Source: Prauserella aidingensis (GTDB taxonomy: Bacteria; Actinomycetota; Actinomycetes; Mycobacteriales; Pseudonocardiaceae). Taken from it: a stretch of 64,000 nucleotides of DNA. The position numbers were made by a program, and so were the translations under genes. Positions 38,608-47,283 of this stretch are shown in pieces. Within the stretch, counting starts at the first letter, position 1; every line of letters begins with the position of its first letter. The notes under the pieces were generated by a model, which was not told the DNA's origin, ran no database searches, and saw only the letters and a list, made by a program, of their open reading frames with translations. The stretch covers positions 62,001 through 126,000 of the forward strand of contig NZ_JAMTCN010000010.1 of NCBI RefSeq assembly GCF_024171865.1, read 5' to 3'.

Positions 38608-39060
38608 ATGTCGAAACAGCTGCCGGCGCTCACCGGGACGGCCGGGGCGGTCGGGACAGTCGGGGCGGTCGGGACAGTCGATCCCTGCGAGACGTCGTTG
38701 TGCGGCGACCCGTTGTCACAGGAACAGGCCGGCCGGCTCGCACCCGCCTTCAAGGCGCTCGCCGATCCGGTGCGCCTGCGCCTGCTGTCGCTCATCGCCT
38801 CGCACGCGGGTGGCGAGGCGTGCGTGTGCGACCTCACCGGGACGTTCGATCTCACCGGGCCGACGATCTCCCACCACCTCAAGGTGCTGCGCGAGGCCGG
38901 GCTCGTGACGAGCGAGCGGCGCGCGACGTGGGTGTACTACCGCGCGGCGCCGGACGTCCTGGCCCGGCTGTCCGCCGTGCTCCGGCCCGCAGGCATCACG
39001 CTCGACCAGACCTCCGACCCGACCACCGACGCGACCCCCGAGACGGAGATTCCCGCATGA
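38608..39060 (+). CDS. arsR: ArsR/SmtB-family arsenic-responsive repressor
   Basis: A 150-residue winged-helix repressor. The recognition region is LADPVRLRLLSLIA then GPTISHHLKVLREAGLV. The metal site is ACVCDLTGTF, the ELCVCDL-type As(III) motif. An N-terminal extension carries Gly/Val/Thr repeats and two more Cys (DPCETSLCGDP). It is the first gene of an arsR-acr3-arsC-flavoprotein operon and overlaps acr3 by 4 bp. Its operator probably lies in the 45 bp after repeat locus D. Confidence 0.92.
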   Translation: MSKQLPALTGTAGAVGTVGAVGTVDPCETSLCGDPLSQEQAGRLAPAFKALADPVRLRLLSLIASHAGGEACVCDLTGTFDLTGPTISHHLKVLREAGLVTSERRATWVYYRAAPDVLARLSAVLRPAGITLDQTSDPTTDATPETEIPA

Positions 39061-40160
39061 CCGCGGACACCACGGAGACGACGGCGGGCGACCGCGGCGT
39101 CGTCGGCAAACTCTCCACACTGGACAGGTTCCTGCCATTGTGGATCGCCGCCGCAATGGTGGTGGGCCTGCTCGCCGGCCGGTGGGTTCCCGGGCTGAAC
39201 ACGACGCTCGAGGCCATCTCGGTCGGCGGTGTCTCGGTGCCGATCGCGCTCGGCCTGCTGGTGATGATGTATCCGGTGCTGGCGAAGGTGCGCTACGACC
39301 GGCTCGACACCGTCACGCGCGACCACCGGCTGTTGTGGCCGTCGCTGGTGCTGAACTGGGTCCTCGGCCCCGCCGTCATGTTCGCCCTGGCGTGGGCACT
39401 GCTGCCGGACCTGCCCGAGTACCGCACCGGACTGATCATCGTGGGGCTGGCGCGGTGCATCGCCATGGTGATCATCTGGAACGACCTGGCCTGCGGTGAT
39501 CGCGAGGCCGCTGCGGTGCTGGTGGCGCTGAACTCGGTGTTCCAGGTCGTCGCCTTCGGCGCGCTCGGCTGGTTCTACCTGGAACTACTGCCCGCCTGGC
39601 TCGGCCTGCCCACGGCCGATCTCGACGTGTCGGCGTGGCAGATCGTCGTGAACGTGCTGATATTCCTCGGCATTCCACTCCTGGCCGGGTACCTCACGCG
39701 GCGGTTCGGCGAGCGCGCGAAGGGCCGCGCCTGGTACGAGTCCCGCTTCCTGCCGCGCATCGGGCCGCTGGCGCTCTACGGACTGCTGTTCACGATCGTG
39801 CTGCTGTTCGCACTCCAGGGTGAGCAGATCACGAGCAGTCCACTCGACGTCGCCCGCATCGCGCTCCCGCTGCTGATCTACTTCGCCGTGATGTGGGCGG
39901 GCTCGTACGCACTCGGCAGGGCGGTCGGCCTGAACTACGAGCGCACCACGACACTCGCGTTCACAGCTGCGGGCAACAACTTCGAGCTGGCGATCGCGGT
40001 GGCCATCGCGACGTTCGGCGCCACCAGCGGCCAGGCACTGGCCGGGGTCGTCGGGCCGCTCATCGAGGTACCCGTGCTCGTGGCGCTCGTGTACGTCTCG
40101 CTCGCGCTCCGGCGCCGCCTGTTCCCCTCGCACACCCCGACGCAGTCCGTTCGGCAGTGA
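39057..40160 (+). CDS. acr3: Arsenite efflux permease Acr3
   Basis: A 367-residue member of the BASS/ACR3 family with ten helices. It shows the family blocks LGLLVMMYPVLAKVRYD, LVLNWVLGPAVMFALAW and GLARCIAMVIIWNDLACGD, with the conserved Cys that binds arsenite, then FTAAGNNFELAIAVAIATFG. It exports As(III) driven by the proton gradient. The ATG overlaps the arsR stop. It receives arsenite made by the arsC product encoded 24 bp downstream. Confidence 0.95.
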   Translation: MTADTTETTAGDRGVVGKLSTLDRFLPLWIAAAMVVGLLAGRWVPGLNTTLEAISVGGVSVPIALGLLVMMYPVLAKVRYDRLDTVTRDHRLLWPSLVLNWVLGPAVMFALAWALLPDLPEYRTGLIIVGLARCIAMVIIWNDLACGDREAAAVLVALNSVFQVVAFGALGWFYLELLPAWLGLPTADLDVSAWQIVVNVLIFLGIPLLAGYLTRRFGERAKGRAWYESRFLPRIGPLALYGLLFTIVLLFALQGEQITSSPLDVARIALPLLIYFAVMWAGSYALGRAVGLNYERTTTLAFTAAGNNFELAIAVAIATFGATSGQALAGVVGPLIEVPVLVALVYVSLALRRRLFPSHTPTQSVRQ

Positions 40161-40184
40161 TCCGTCCGACCAGAAGGAGTCACC

Positions 40185-40592
40185 GTGTCCGACATCCCCG
40201 AGGTGCTGTTCGTCTGCGTGCACAACGCGGGCCGTTCGCAGATGGCCGCCGCGTTGCTCGACCACCACGCGGCGGGCCGCGTGACCGTCCGGTCCGCGGG
40301 GTCGGCGCCCGCCGAGTCGATCAACCCGGCCGTGCGCGAGGTGATGGGTGAGCTCGGACTGGACCTGAGCAAGGAGTTCCCGAAGCCGTTGACGACCGAG
40401 GCGGTGCAGGCGGCCGACGTGGTGATCACGATGGGCTGCGGCGACGCCTGCCCGGTGTTCCCCGGTAAGCGTTACCTGGACTGGCAGCTGGCCGACCCCG
40501 CGGGCAAGGGGGTCGACGACGTGCGGCCGATCCGCGACGACATCGACCGCCGGGTGCAGGCGTTGTTGGCCGAGCTGGTGCCGACGTCGTGA
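40185..40592 (+). CDS. arsC: Arsenate reductase ArsC (low-molecular-weight phosphatase type)
   Basis: A 135-residue reductase of the LMW-PTP/thioredoxin- or mycothiol-dependent class. The P-loop is VCVHNAGRSQMAA with the nucleophilic Cys at residue 11. Further Cys residues lie in ITMGCGDACPVFPG, which provides the resolving disulfide. It reduces arsenate to arsenite for export by Acr3. The GTG follows AAGGAG by 5 bp. Confidence 0.94.
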   Translation: MSDIPEVLFVCVHNAGRSQMAAALLDHHAAGRVTVRSAGSAPAESINPAVREVMGELGLDLSKEFPKPLTTEAVQAADVVITMGCGDACPVFPGKRYLDWQLADPAGKGVDDVRPIRDDIDRRVQALLAELVPTS

Positions 40593-40650
40593 CGCCCCGG
40601 CGATCCACCGCCGCCGCGGGACACGTGACAGTGGTGAGGGAGCGTGAGCG

Positions 40651-41727
40651 GTGACCGACACCGTGGTCGTGGTCGGCGGCGGTCAGGCGGGCCTGGCCGC
40701 GGGGTACTTCCTGCGCCGGGCCGGGTTGCGGTTCGTCGTGCTCGACGCGCAGGACGAACCGGGCGGCGCGTGGCGCCGCGGCTGGGACTCGCTGCGGCTG
40801 TTCTCCCCTGCCGAGCACAACCCGTTGCCGGGCTGGTGGATGCCGCGGCAGGACGGGGAGCCGTTCCCCACCGCCGACCACGTCGCGGCGTATCTGCGCG
40901 ACTACGAGAAGCGCTACGACCTGCCGGTGCGGCGCCCCGTGCGGGTCCACGGGGTGCGGGACGCGGGACCGCGGCTCGCCGTCGACACCGACCACGGCAC
41001 CTGGCACGCGTCGTTCGTCGTCAGCGCGACGGGAACCTGGGAGTCACCGGTGACGCCGGCCGTCCCCGGTGCCGCGGAGTTCGCGGGCGAGCAGCTGCAC
41101 ACCGTGGACTACCGCTCCCCGGAACGGTTCCGCGGCCGGCGCGTCGTGGTTGTGGGAGGCGGTAACTCGGCGGCGCAGATCCTGGCGGAGGTGTCGACCG
41201 TCGCGACGACGACGTGGGTCACGCGCCGACCTCCACGGTTCATGCCCGACGACGTGGACGGCCGCGTGCTGTTCGACGTCGCCACCCGTCGGGATGCGGC
41301 TCGCCGGGCGGGAACCGACGCCGAGAGCGTGTCGGCGCTGGGGGACATCGTGATGGTTCCGTCGGTCCGCGAGGCCCGCGATCGCGGCGTGCTCCACGCC
41401 CGGCCGATGTTCGACCGCCTCACCCGCGACGGTGTGGCGTGGGACGACACAGATCCGGACGGTGCGGGCGAGGGCTCCACGCAGCCGTGCGACGTGATCG
41501 TCTGGTGCACCGGATTCCGGCCCACGCTCGACCACCTGGCGCCGCTGGAGCTGCCCCTTCGCCGCGGCGTGCCGAAGACGGCAGGCACCCGGTCGGTCGA
41601 CGAACCGCGGCTGCATCTGCTGGGCTACGGCGACTGGACGGGTCCGGCGTCGGCGACGCTGATCGGTGCGAGCCGCACCGCGAAGCCGGCCGTCGCCGAC
41701 ATCGCCGAGCGCCTGCGGACGGAATGA
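40651..41727 (+). CDS. FAD/NAD(P)-binding monooxygenase-like protein (ArsO-like)
   Basis: A 358-residue flavoprotein. The FAD site is VVVVGGGQAGLAAGYFLRRA (residues 4-23), the second Rossmann site is VVVVGGGNSAAQILAEVS (about 166-183), and the C-terminal ATG-like block is TPVDVIVWCTGFRPTLDHL in variant form (DVIVWCTGFRP). It is 58 bp after arsC in the same direction. Such proteins (ArsO, or trkA-like oxidoreductases) are frequent in actinobacterial ars operons; their exact reaction is unsettled. The GTG has GAGGGAG about 9 bp upstream. Confidence 0.8.
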   Translation: MTDTVVVVGGGQAGLAAGYFLRRAGLRFVVLDAQDEPGGAWRRGWDSLRLFSPAEHNPLPGWWMPRQDGEPFPTADHVAAYLRDYEKRYDLPVRRPVRVHGVRDAGPRLAVDTDHGTWHASFVVSATGTWESPVTPAVPGAAEFAGEQLHTVDYRSPERFRGRRVVVVGGGNSAAQILAEVSTVATTTWVTRRPPRFMPDDVDGRVLFDVATRRDAARRAGTDAESVSALGDIVMVPSVREARDRGVLHARPMFDRLTRDGVAWDDTDPDGAGEGSTQPCDVIVWCTGFRPTLDHLAPLELPLRRGVPKTAGTRSVDEPRLHLLGYGDWTGPASATLIGASRTAKPAVADIAERLRTE

Positions 41728-41887
41728 CCCGTACCCGGTGGATCACCCGCGGAGCAGCCGTCGGCTGACTGTGAGGATTTCGCACGCAGCCAGCCGAGAG
41801 GACGAATGGGCACCGTTCCGTACCGTACTGGAGCACTGTGTGTACGAGGTCTCGGTGGACACCGGCTGCTGACCGGCCTCAGACATG

Positions 41888-41934
41888 CGTAAGGCCAGGG
41901 TCCCGGTCTGCCCCGAGTAGCACCTGGCCTTGCG
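41888..41934. terminator. Hairpin after the first ars operon
   Basis: CGTAAGGCCAGG at 41888-41899 pairs with CCTGGCCTTGCG at 41923-41934, with one G-U pair, around a 23-base loop. It lies 160 bp after the flavoprotein stop. It may be a terminator or an RNA structure; it also overlaps the end of the short ORF at 41806-41892. Confidence 0.4.
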
Positions 41935-42055
41935 ACTCGCCCCGCACCCGCGGTGCGGAACTCACATGTCTCAAGGTACCCCACGCGCTGCGGACGGTCC
42001 AGCGTAGGCCGGCGACCCTGCTCGGAGCGCACCGAGGCGGCGGGTGACGTACCGG

Positions 42056-42104
42056 CCTGCGGCGGCCTGCCGGGCGTTCGCGCCGCCCGGCAGGCCGCCG
42101 CAGG
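42056..42104. terminator. Strong 21-bp-stem hairpin terminator
   Basis: Arms 42056-42076 and 42084-42104 are perfectly complementary over 21 bp (left arm begins CCTGCGGCGGCC) around a 7-base loop TTCGCGC. It ends 7 bp before the stop of the minus-strand flavoprotein. It should terminate transcription from both sides. No T-run is present. Confidence 0.75.
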
Positions 42105-42110
42105 CCGAGT

Positions 42111-43553
42111 TCAGCGCGCAGCCCGAGCCGGGACGGCAGTCTCGGTGGTCTCGGCGGGCGCTTCGCAGCAACCGCCTGCCGCCTCGTCCGGCTGCTCCCC
42201 CGCATGCCCGTCGGCCTGCAGGTCGGCGAGTCCCGAACCGGCACAGACCCCGGTCTCGGGAAGGGTCAGTTCGACCCGGCGGGCGGACTCGGTGTCGCCC
42301 GCGAGTTCGGCGGCGATGCTGCGGACCTGTTCGTAGCCCGTCATCGCGAGGAACGTCGGCGCCCGCCCGTAGCTCTTCATGCCCGCGAGGTACACGCCCG
42401 GTTCCGGGTGGGCGAGTTCGGCCGCGCCGTGCGGGTAAACCGTGCCGCAGGAGTGCACGTTGGGGTCGATCAGCGGCGCCAGCCGCACGGGAGCCTGCAG
42501 TGTGGTGTCCAATTCGAGCCGCACCTCGGACAGCCACGACAGGTCGGGCCGGAACCCGGTCAGCGCCACGACCTCGTCGACATCGGACACGCGACGTCCG
42601 TCCACAGTGGCCAGGCTGAGCCTGCCGTGATCGTCGCGTTCGACGACGTCGGTGCGGAAGCCCGTCTCCACGGCGATGCGCCCCGCCTCGACGGCGGCCC
42701 GCGCGCGGTCGCCCAGCGCGCCGCGCGCGGGCAACTGGTCGGCGGCGCCGCCCCCGAAGGTGTCGCCGAGCCGGCCACGCCGCAGCAGCCACGTGATGCG
42801 GGTGTCGGGCCGTTCGGCCGCGAGCTCGTCGAACCCGATCAGCGCGGTGAGCGCCGAGTGACCGCTGCCCGCGACGACGACGTGCCGTCCGGCGTAGCGC
42901 CGCCGCAGCTCCGGGTCGCTCAGGTCCGGCAGGTGGTGGGTGATCCGGTCGGCGGCGTTGCGTTCGCCTGCTGCGGGGAGCCCGTCGCCGCCCAGCGGGT
43001 TGGGCGTGTGCCAGGTTCCGGACGCGTCGATCACCGCCCGCGCCGTGATCCGCTCCTCGCCGTGCGGCGTCCGCACATGCACGGTGAGCGGTTCCGACTC
43101 CCGGCCTGCGTCCACCACGCGGTCCCGCCCGCGGCGTGCGACCCCGGTGACCTCGGCGTCGACACGCACGCGGTCACCCAGCGCCGCCGCCAGCGGCCGC
43201 AGGTAGCCGTCAGACCACTGCGCTGCGGTCGGATACGCCCAGGTCGGACGCGAATCGGCCGGACACGAGTCGGTCGGGTACGCGTCGGCGTCCGGGTCAG
43301 CCCATCCGCGGGCCTCGAGCAGTCGCCGTGCCGCGGGTGCCACGACTTCGGACCAGCGGGAGAAGAGCCGCACGTGGCCCCATTCGGCCACGGCCGCACC
43401 CGCCTGCGGTCCGCGCTCGAGGACGAGCGGCTCGATTCCCCGCTGCAGCAACTCGGCGGCCGCCGCCAGGCCGACCGGCCCCGCCCCCACCACGACGACC
43501 GGATCCTCGTCCCTCCCGGAGGCGTTCCCGTAGCCCTGCTCGGACACCCTCAT
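42111..43553 (-). CDS. ars-associated FAD/NAD(P) oxidoreductase
   Basis: A 480-residue flavoprotein. The FAD fold is VVVVGAGPVGLAAAAELLQR (about residues 19-38), then the NAD(P) fold HVVVAGSGHSALTALIGFDE (about 225-244) and a late VVALTGFRPDLSWL. The C-terminal tail after about residue 440 is rich in Cys (GVCAGSG, GGCCEAPAE), which may bind arsenic. It is divergent from the ArsR-GNAT fusion gene, sharing ATCGAT-type dyads, and is probably under its control. The ATG at 43553 (MRVSEQGYG) lies behind GGAAGGG. Related actinobacterial proteins are found with organoarsenical resistance; the exact reaction is not known to me. Confidence 0.78.
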   Translation of the reverse strand: MRVSEQGYGNASGRDEDPVVVVGAGPVGLAAAAELLQRGIEPLVLERGPQAGAAVAEWGHVRLFSRWSEVVAPAARRLLEARGWADPDADAYPTDSCPADSRPTWAYPTAAQWSDGYLRPLAAALGDRVRVDAEVTGVARRGRDRVVDAGRESEPLTVHVRTPHGEERITARAVIDASGTWHTPNPLGGDGLPAAGERNAADRITHHLPDLSDPELRRRYAGRHVVVAGSGHSALTALIGFDELAAERPDTRITWLLRRGRLGDTFGGGAADQLPARGALGDRARAAVEAGRIAVETGFRTDVVERDDHGRLSLATVDGRRVSDVDEVVALTGFRPDLSWLSEVRLELDTTLQAPVRLAPLIDPNVHSCGTVYPHGAAELAHPEPGVYLAGMKSYGRAPTFLAMTGYEQVRSIAAELAGDTESARRVELTLPETGVCAGSGLADLQADGHAGEQPDEAAGGCCEAPAETTETAVPARAAR

Positions 43554-43572
43554 CACCCTTCCACGAGACTTT

Positions 43573-43652
43573 ATCGATGTGTATCGATCGAACTGACGTC
43601 GAGAGTATCGACGGCGATCGATGAAGGCAACCATCGACGGACATCGATACAC
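43573..43652. promoter_or_regulatory. ArsR operator region with ATCGAT dyads
   Basis: ATCGATGTGTATCGAT is at 43573-43588, and the decamer GTGTATCGAT within it recurs inverted as ATCGATACAC at 43643-43652. Several other ATCGA words lie between them. The region separates the divergent flavoprotein and ArsR-GNAT genes. The second site lies just before the ATG at 43660, which argues against an upstream ATG at 43621. Confidence 0.65.
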
Positions 43653-43659
43653 TGACGGC

Positions 43660-44499
43660 ATGCCGATCGCGCTGCGCCAAGCCCAGGTCCTGCCCACCGC
43701 GGACGCGAGCACGTACGCGGAGTGGTTCTCGTGCCTCGCCGAGCCGGTTCGGGTGCGGCTGCTCCACGCGGTCGCCACCAGCCCGAAGGGCATCACGGTG
43801 GGGGCACTCACCGAGCTGCTCGGGACCAGCCAGTCGACGTGTTCGTTCCACGTGCGCAAACTCGCCGACGTGGGGTTCGTCGAGACCCACAAGGAGGGCA
43901 CGAGCACGGTCGTCACCGTCAACGAGGCGTGCTGCAGCGGACTCCCCCACGCCGCAGACGCCGTCATGGGCGCACTCGGTCCGCGGCCGTGTTGCCCGGA
44001 GGACCTGCCCACCAACGTCACCGTGCGCGCGCTGCACGACGAGGACTGGCCCGCGGTGCGGCGGATCTACGGCGAGGGCATCGCCTCCGGCATCGCGACG
44101 TTCGAGACGGACGTGCCGGACGCGGGACGCCTCGACGCCACGTGGCTGCCGGACCATCGCTGGGTCGCCGAACTGGACGGCGAGGTCGTCGGCTGGACCG
44201 CCGCGACACCGGCGTCGTCGCGGGAGTGCTACTCCGGCGTCGCGGAGACGTCCGTCTACATCGGAGAGGAACACCGCGGCCGCGGCATCGGAAAGGCGTT
44301 GCTGCACAAGCAGGTCATGGCGGCGGACGACGCCGGCCTGTGGACCTTGCAGACGTCGATCTTCACGCTGAACCGCGCGAGCATCGCCCTTCACCACGCG
44401 GCGGGCTACCGCACCGTGGGCGTGCGCGAACGCATCGCCCGCCGCGACGGCCGGTGGCACGACACGGTCTTCCTGGAGCGCCGCTCACCGGTGAACTGA
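43660..44499 (+). CDS. ArsR-type repressor fused to a GNAT acetyltransferase (ArsN-like)
   Basis: A 279-residue fusion. Residues 1-115 are an ArsR domain (CLAEPVRVRLLHAVATSPKG, then STCSFHVRKLADVGFVETHK) with Cys pairs ACCSG and RPCCPED likely to bind As(III) or methylarsenite. Residues about 120-279 are a GNAT domain (VRALHDEDWPAVRRIYGEGI, acetyl-CoA loop EEHRGRGIGKALLHKQ, and HHAAGYRTVGVRERI) close to ArsN and phosphinothricin acetyltransferases. ArsN1 is known to acetylate arsinothricin. A sensor and a detoxifying enzyme in one chain would control the divergent flavoprotein gene. The start is placed at 43660 because the operator lies upstream. Confidence 0.88.
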   Translation: MPIALRQAQVLPTADASTYAEWFSCLAEPVRVRLLHAVATSPKGITVGALTELLGTSQSTCSFHVRKLADVGFVETHKEGTSTVVTVNEACCSGLPHAADAVMGALGPRPCCPEDLPTNVTVRALHDEDWPAVRRIYGEGIASGIATFETDVPDAGRLDATWLPDHRWVAELDGEVVGWTAATPASSRECYSGVAETSVYIGEEHRGRGIGKALLHKQVMAADDAGLWTLQTSIFTLNRASIALHHAAGYRTVGVRERIARRDGRWHDTVFLERRSPVN

Positions 44500-44519
44500 A
44501 CCGGTGGCGGCCGGGGGGG

Positions 44520-45413
44520 TCAGCCTCGGTCGAGGAACGGCGCCACGGCCTCGGCGAGGGCATCCACCTGGTCGAGACGCGGCAGGGTGGGCGTCAACGT
44601 GACCTCGGTGAAGCCGGCGCGGCGATGGGTTTCGACGGCCTCGCTCACCTCGTCGGCGCTGCGGACGACGTCGCGCCCGATCGCGTCCGCACGTTCGCGT
44701 CCGAAGAACGAGTAGTACCCGGAGAGGTTGCGGTACGCCTCGGTCCGTTCGACGTCGGCGCCCTCCGCACCGTCGCCGAGTCCGAAGTAGACCAGAGCCG
44801 CGAAGCGCGGGGATCCGTCGCGACCGGCGTCGGCCCAGGCGTCGCGGATCCGTTCCAGGACCGGCAGATTGCGGTCGACGCCGCCGGTCGCGCCGGTCCA
44901 GCCGTCGCCCCAGCGCACGGTGCGGCGCACCATCGCGTCACTGTGCCCGCCGAACAACAACCCCGGCCGGGACGGTGGTGTGGGCCCGATCCGCTGTCCG
45001 TCGAGCACCTCCTGCCCAGCCCATGCGCCGTGGAGCAGTTCGACCTGCCGGTCCAACGTCGCACCCCGCCGGTGGAAGTCGGCGCCCACCGCGTCGTAGT
45101 CGGACGCGCGTGCCCCGAGGCCGACACCGAGGGTGAACCGATCACCCGCGAACGCACCGAGGGTCGTCGCGGCCTTCGCGAGCAGGGCTTCCGGCATCAA
45201 CGGGGCGAGCAGCACGTTGCTCTGCACCCCGATCCGGTTCGTCGCGCCCGCCACGGTCGCCAGGCTGACGAGCGAGTCGAACGACGGGTACGTCAGCCGT
45301 CCGATCGTCGACACGAAGGCGAAGCCGCGTTCCTCCGCCCGGCGTGCCCAGTCGAGCATCAGCGGCCCGGTCACCCCGGGAAGAACGTTGGGCAGGCCGA
45401 TTCCGATGCGCAT
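44520..45413 (-). CDS. Luciferase-like (LLM class) flavin-dependent oxidoreductase
   Basis: A 297-residue TIM-barrel flavoprotein. It begins MRIGIGLPNVLPGVTGPLML, the usual LLM start. It contains SNVLLAPLMPEALLAKAATT and DRFTLGVGLGARASDYDAVG, which form the FMN/F420 pocket, and LLFGGHSDAMVRRTVRWGDG. The family uses FMN or F420; both are plausible in an actinomycete. The ATG at 45413 follows shortly after an upstream in-frame ATG at 45434 without conservation. It is unlinked to obvious partners and converges with the ArsR-GNAT gene. Confidence 0.85.
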   Translation of the reverse strand: MRIGIGLPNVLPGVTGPLMLDWARRAEERGFAFVSTIGRLTYPSFDSLVSLATVAGATNRIGVQSNVLLAPLMPEALLAKAATTLGAFAGDRFTLGVGLGARASDYDAVGADFHRRGATLDRQVELLHGAWAGQEVLDGQRIGPTPPSRPGLLFGGHSDAMVRRTVRWGDGWTGATGGVDRNLPVLERIRDAWADAGRDGSPRFAALVYFGLGDGAEGADVERTEAYRNLSGYYSFFGRERADAIGRDVVRSADEVSEAVETHRRAGFTEVTLTPTLPRLDQVDALAEAVAPFLDRG

Positions 45414-45518
45414 TCCACTACCGTCACACGTCACGTCCGGCCGTCCTGCCCGGACATCACAGGAGGTCCGGAACGTGGTGTCGACCGCACGCCTCGTCGA
45501 CCGGAGCCGGTTCGCGCG

Positions 45519-47120
45519 TCAGTCCCCTTCGGCGAGCAGCGACTCCAGTGCGAGGTCGGGGTGCTGACGCAGCATCACGCGCATCGACATCTCGTCCTCG
45601 AACAGGGCCAGCTCGGTGCCGTCGGCGCGGTCGAGGACCTCGCTGCGCCTGCCCGCGTCGACGATGCTGCGCTGCGACGAGTCGCCGAGTTTCCGCACGG
45701 CGCTGTAGGGCAGCCGGTCCAGGACAGCCGGGCACGAGAACTCGTGCTCGAGTCGATGTGAGGCGACCTCGAACTGCATCGGCCCCACCGCAGCGAACAC
45801 GGGCGAGGCATCGCCGCGCAGATCGGACCGGAGCAACTGCACCACACCCTCCGCCGCGAGCTGATCCACACCCTTGCGGAACTGTTTCGACCGGCTCAGG
45901 TCCGCGGGCTGGGCGACGGCGAAGTGCGCGGGCGCGAACTGCGGCAGCCCGGGGAACCGCACCGCGGGTTTGCCCGAGTACAGGGTGTCGCCGACCCGCA
46001 GCGCCGTGGCGTTGACGAGCCCGATCACATCGCCCGGATACGCCGTATCCATTGTGGACCGTTGTTGACCGAAGACCTGTTGGACGTACTTCGTCGCGAA
46101 CGGGCGTTTCGTCGTGGCGTTGGTGACGACCATGCCGCGCTCGAACACGCCCGAGCACACGCGCGCGAACGCCACCTGGTCGCGGTGGGCCGGGTCCATG
46201 CCGGTCTGCACCTTGAACACGAACGCGGAGAACTCGGCATCGAGCGGACGCGGCACACCGTCGACGTCCGAGCGTGGTTCCGGCGCGGGGGCGAGGTCGA
46301 TGAGCAGGTCCAGCAGCCGGCGGACGCCGAAGTTCAGCACGGCGGCGCCGAAGAGCACGGGTGTTGCGGAGGCGTCCTCGTACCGCGCGGCGTCGAATTC
46401 GCCGTCGGACGAGGTCAGCAGCTCGGCCTCCTCGACGGCCCGCGTCCAGTCCTCCCCCACCTCGGCCTCGGCGTCATCCGGGCTCATGCGGTACTCGGGA
46501 GCCACCGTCGCGCCACCCGCGGTGCGTTCGTAGCACACGAACGCACCGTCGTCGAGGTCGACGACACCGCGGAACTGCCCTGCCACACCGACGGGCCAGG
46601 TCAGTGGCATCGGCTGGAGGTCGATGCGCTCGACCAGCTCGTCGCACAGTTCCAGCGCGTCACGACCCGGCCGGTCCCACTTGTTGATGAACGTCAGCAC
46701 CGGAATGCCCCGGTGCCGGCAGACGTCGAACAGCTTCAACGTCTGCGGCTCGAGCCCCTTGGCGGCGTCCAGCAGCATCACCGCCGAGTCGACGGCCGAC
46801 AGCACGCGGTACGTGTCTTCGGAGAAGTCCGCGTGCCCCGGCGTGTCCAGCAGGTTGATGACGCAGTCGCGGTACTCGAACTGCAGCGCCGCCGACGTGA
46901 TCGAGATGCCGCGCGCCTGCTCCATCGACATCCAGTCCGACACGACACCACGACGGCCGGCTTTCCCGTGTACGGCGCCCGCCTCGGAGATCACGCGTGC
47001 GTGCAGGGCCAGCGCCTCGGTCAGCGTCGACTTACCGGCGTCGGGATGGCTGATGACGGCGAACGACCGCCTGCGCCGCGCCTCGTGCGGTACGTCGCGG
47101 TCCCCGTCCGTGGCTGTCAC
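45519..47120 (-). CDS. prfC: Peptide chain release factor 3 (RF3, GTPase)
   Basis: A 533-residue translational GTPase that recycles RF1/RF2 after termination. G1 is SHPDAGKSTLTEAL, G2 region MSMEQARGISITSAALQFEY, G3 DTPGHADFSEDTYR, G4 FINKWDR. The C-terminal half includes GVDQLAAEGVVQLL, typical of PrfC rather than EF-G. The GTG at 47120 has GGAGGC 4-5 bp upstream; two ATGs at 47135 and 47132 are alternatives. A near-palindrome (47161-47178) lies in its divergent promoter region. Confidence 0.95.
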   Translation of the reverse strand: MTATDGDRDVPHEARRRRSFAVISHPDAGKSTLTEALALHARVISEAGAVHGKAGRRGVVSDWMSMEQARGISITSAALQFEYRDCVINLLDTPGHADFSEDTYRVLSAVDSAVMLLDAAKGLEPQTLKLFDVCRHRGIPVLTFINKWDRPGRDALELCDELVERIDLQPMPLTWPVGVAGQFRGVVDLDDGAFVCYERTAGGATVAPEYRMSPDDAEAEVGEDWTRAVEEAELLTSSDGEFDAARYEDASATPVLFGAAVLNFGVRRLLDLLIDLAPAPEPRSDVDGVPRPLDAEFSAFVFKVQTGMDPAHRDQVAFARVCSGVFERGMVVTNATTKRPFATKYVQQVFGQQRSTMDTAYPGDVIGLVNATALRVGDTLYSGKPAVRFPGLPQFAPAHFAVAQPADLSRSKQFRKGVDQLAAEGVVQLLRSDLRGDASPVFAAVGPMQFEVASHRLEHEFSCPAVLDRLPYSAVRKLGDSSQRSIVDAGRRSEVLDRADGTELALFEDEMSMRVMLRQHPDLALESLLAEGD

Positions 47121-47160
47121 GCGCGCCTCCATCATCGTTCGACACCGACACCTTCAACCC

Positions 47161-47178
47161 TACCCTTACGTTAGGGTA
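47161..47178. promoter_or_regulatory. Near-palindrome TACCCTTACGTTAGGGTA
   Basis: 16 of 18 positions are self-complementary. It lies 40 bp before prfC and 105 bp before the divergent unknown gene. The core CTTACGT resembles the 14-bp elements at 48639 and 50115. It may be the same regulator's site, but the outer bases differ. Confidence 0.5.
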
Positions 47179-47283
47179 TGTTTTGACGGGTGGCAGTGGC
47201 CCGACGAGAAACGGACGGCTTGCCGGGCCACGGCCACCTCCAACCACGTCCATGCGAGCGCGAACGGAGCAGAGTGCGGGATC

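Larger units (their letters stand above)
41728..42110. other. Convergent intergenic region with two hairpins and a short ORF
   Basis: 383 bp between two convergent ars-associated flavoprotein genes. It contains a 28-codon ORF at 41806-41892 (MGTVPYRTGALCVRGLGGHR at its start) after GAGAGG, an inverted repeat at 41888-41934, and a 21-bp-stem hairpin at 42056-42104. I cannot support a function for the short ORF. The remaining sequence shows no other feature. Confidence 0.5.

Noticed and set aside
41880-41940. tRNA or structured RNA gene
   Set aside because: The inverted repeat has no cloverleaf arms and no TTCGA-type T-loop.
43621-43659. ATG at 43621 as start of the ArsR-GNAT gene
   Set aside because: The extra 13 codons would lie over the second ATCGATACAC operator half-site.
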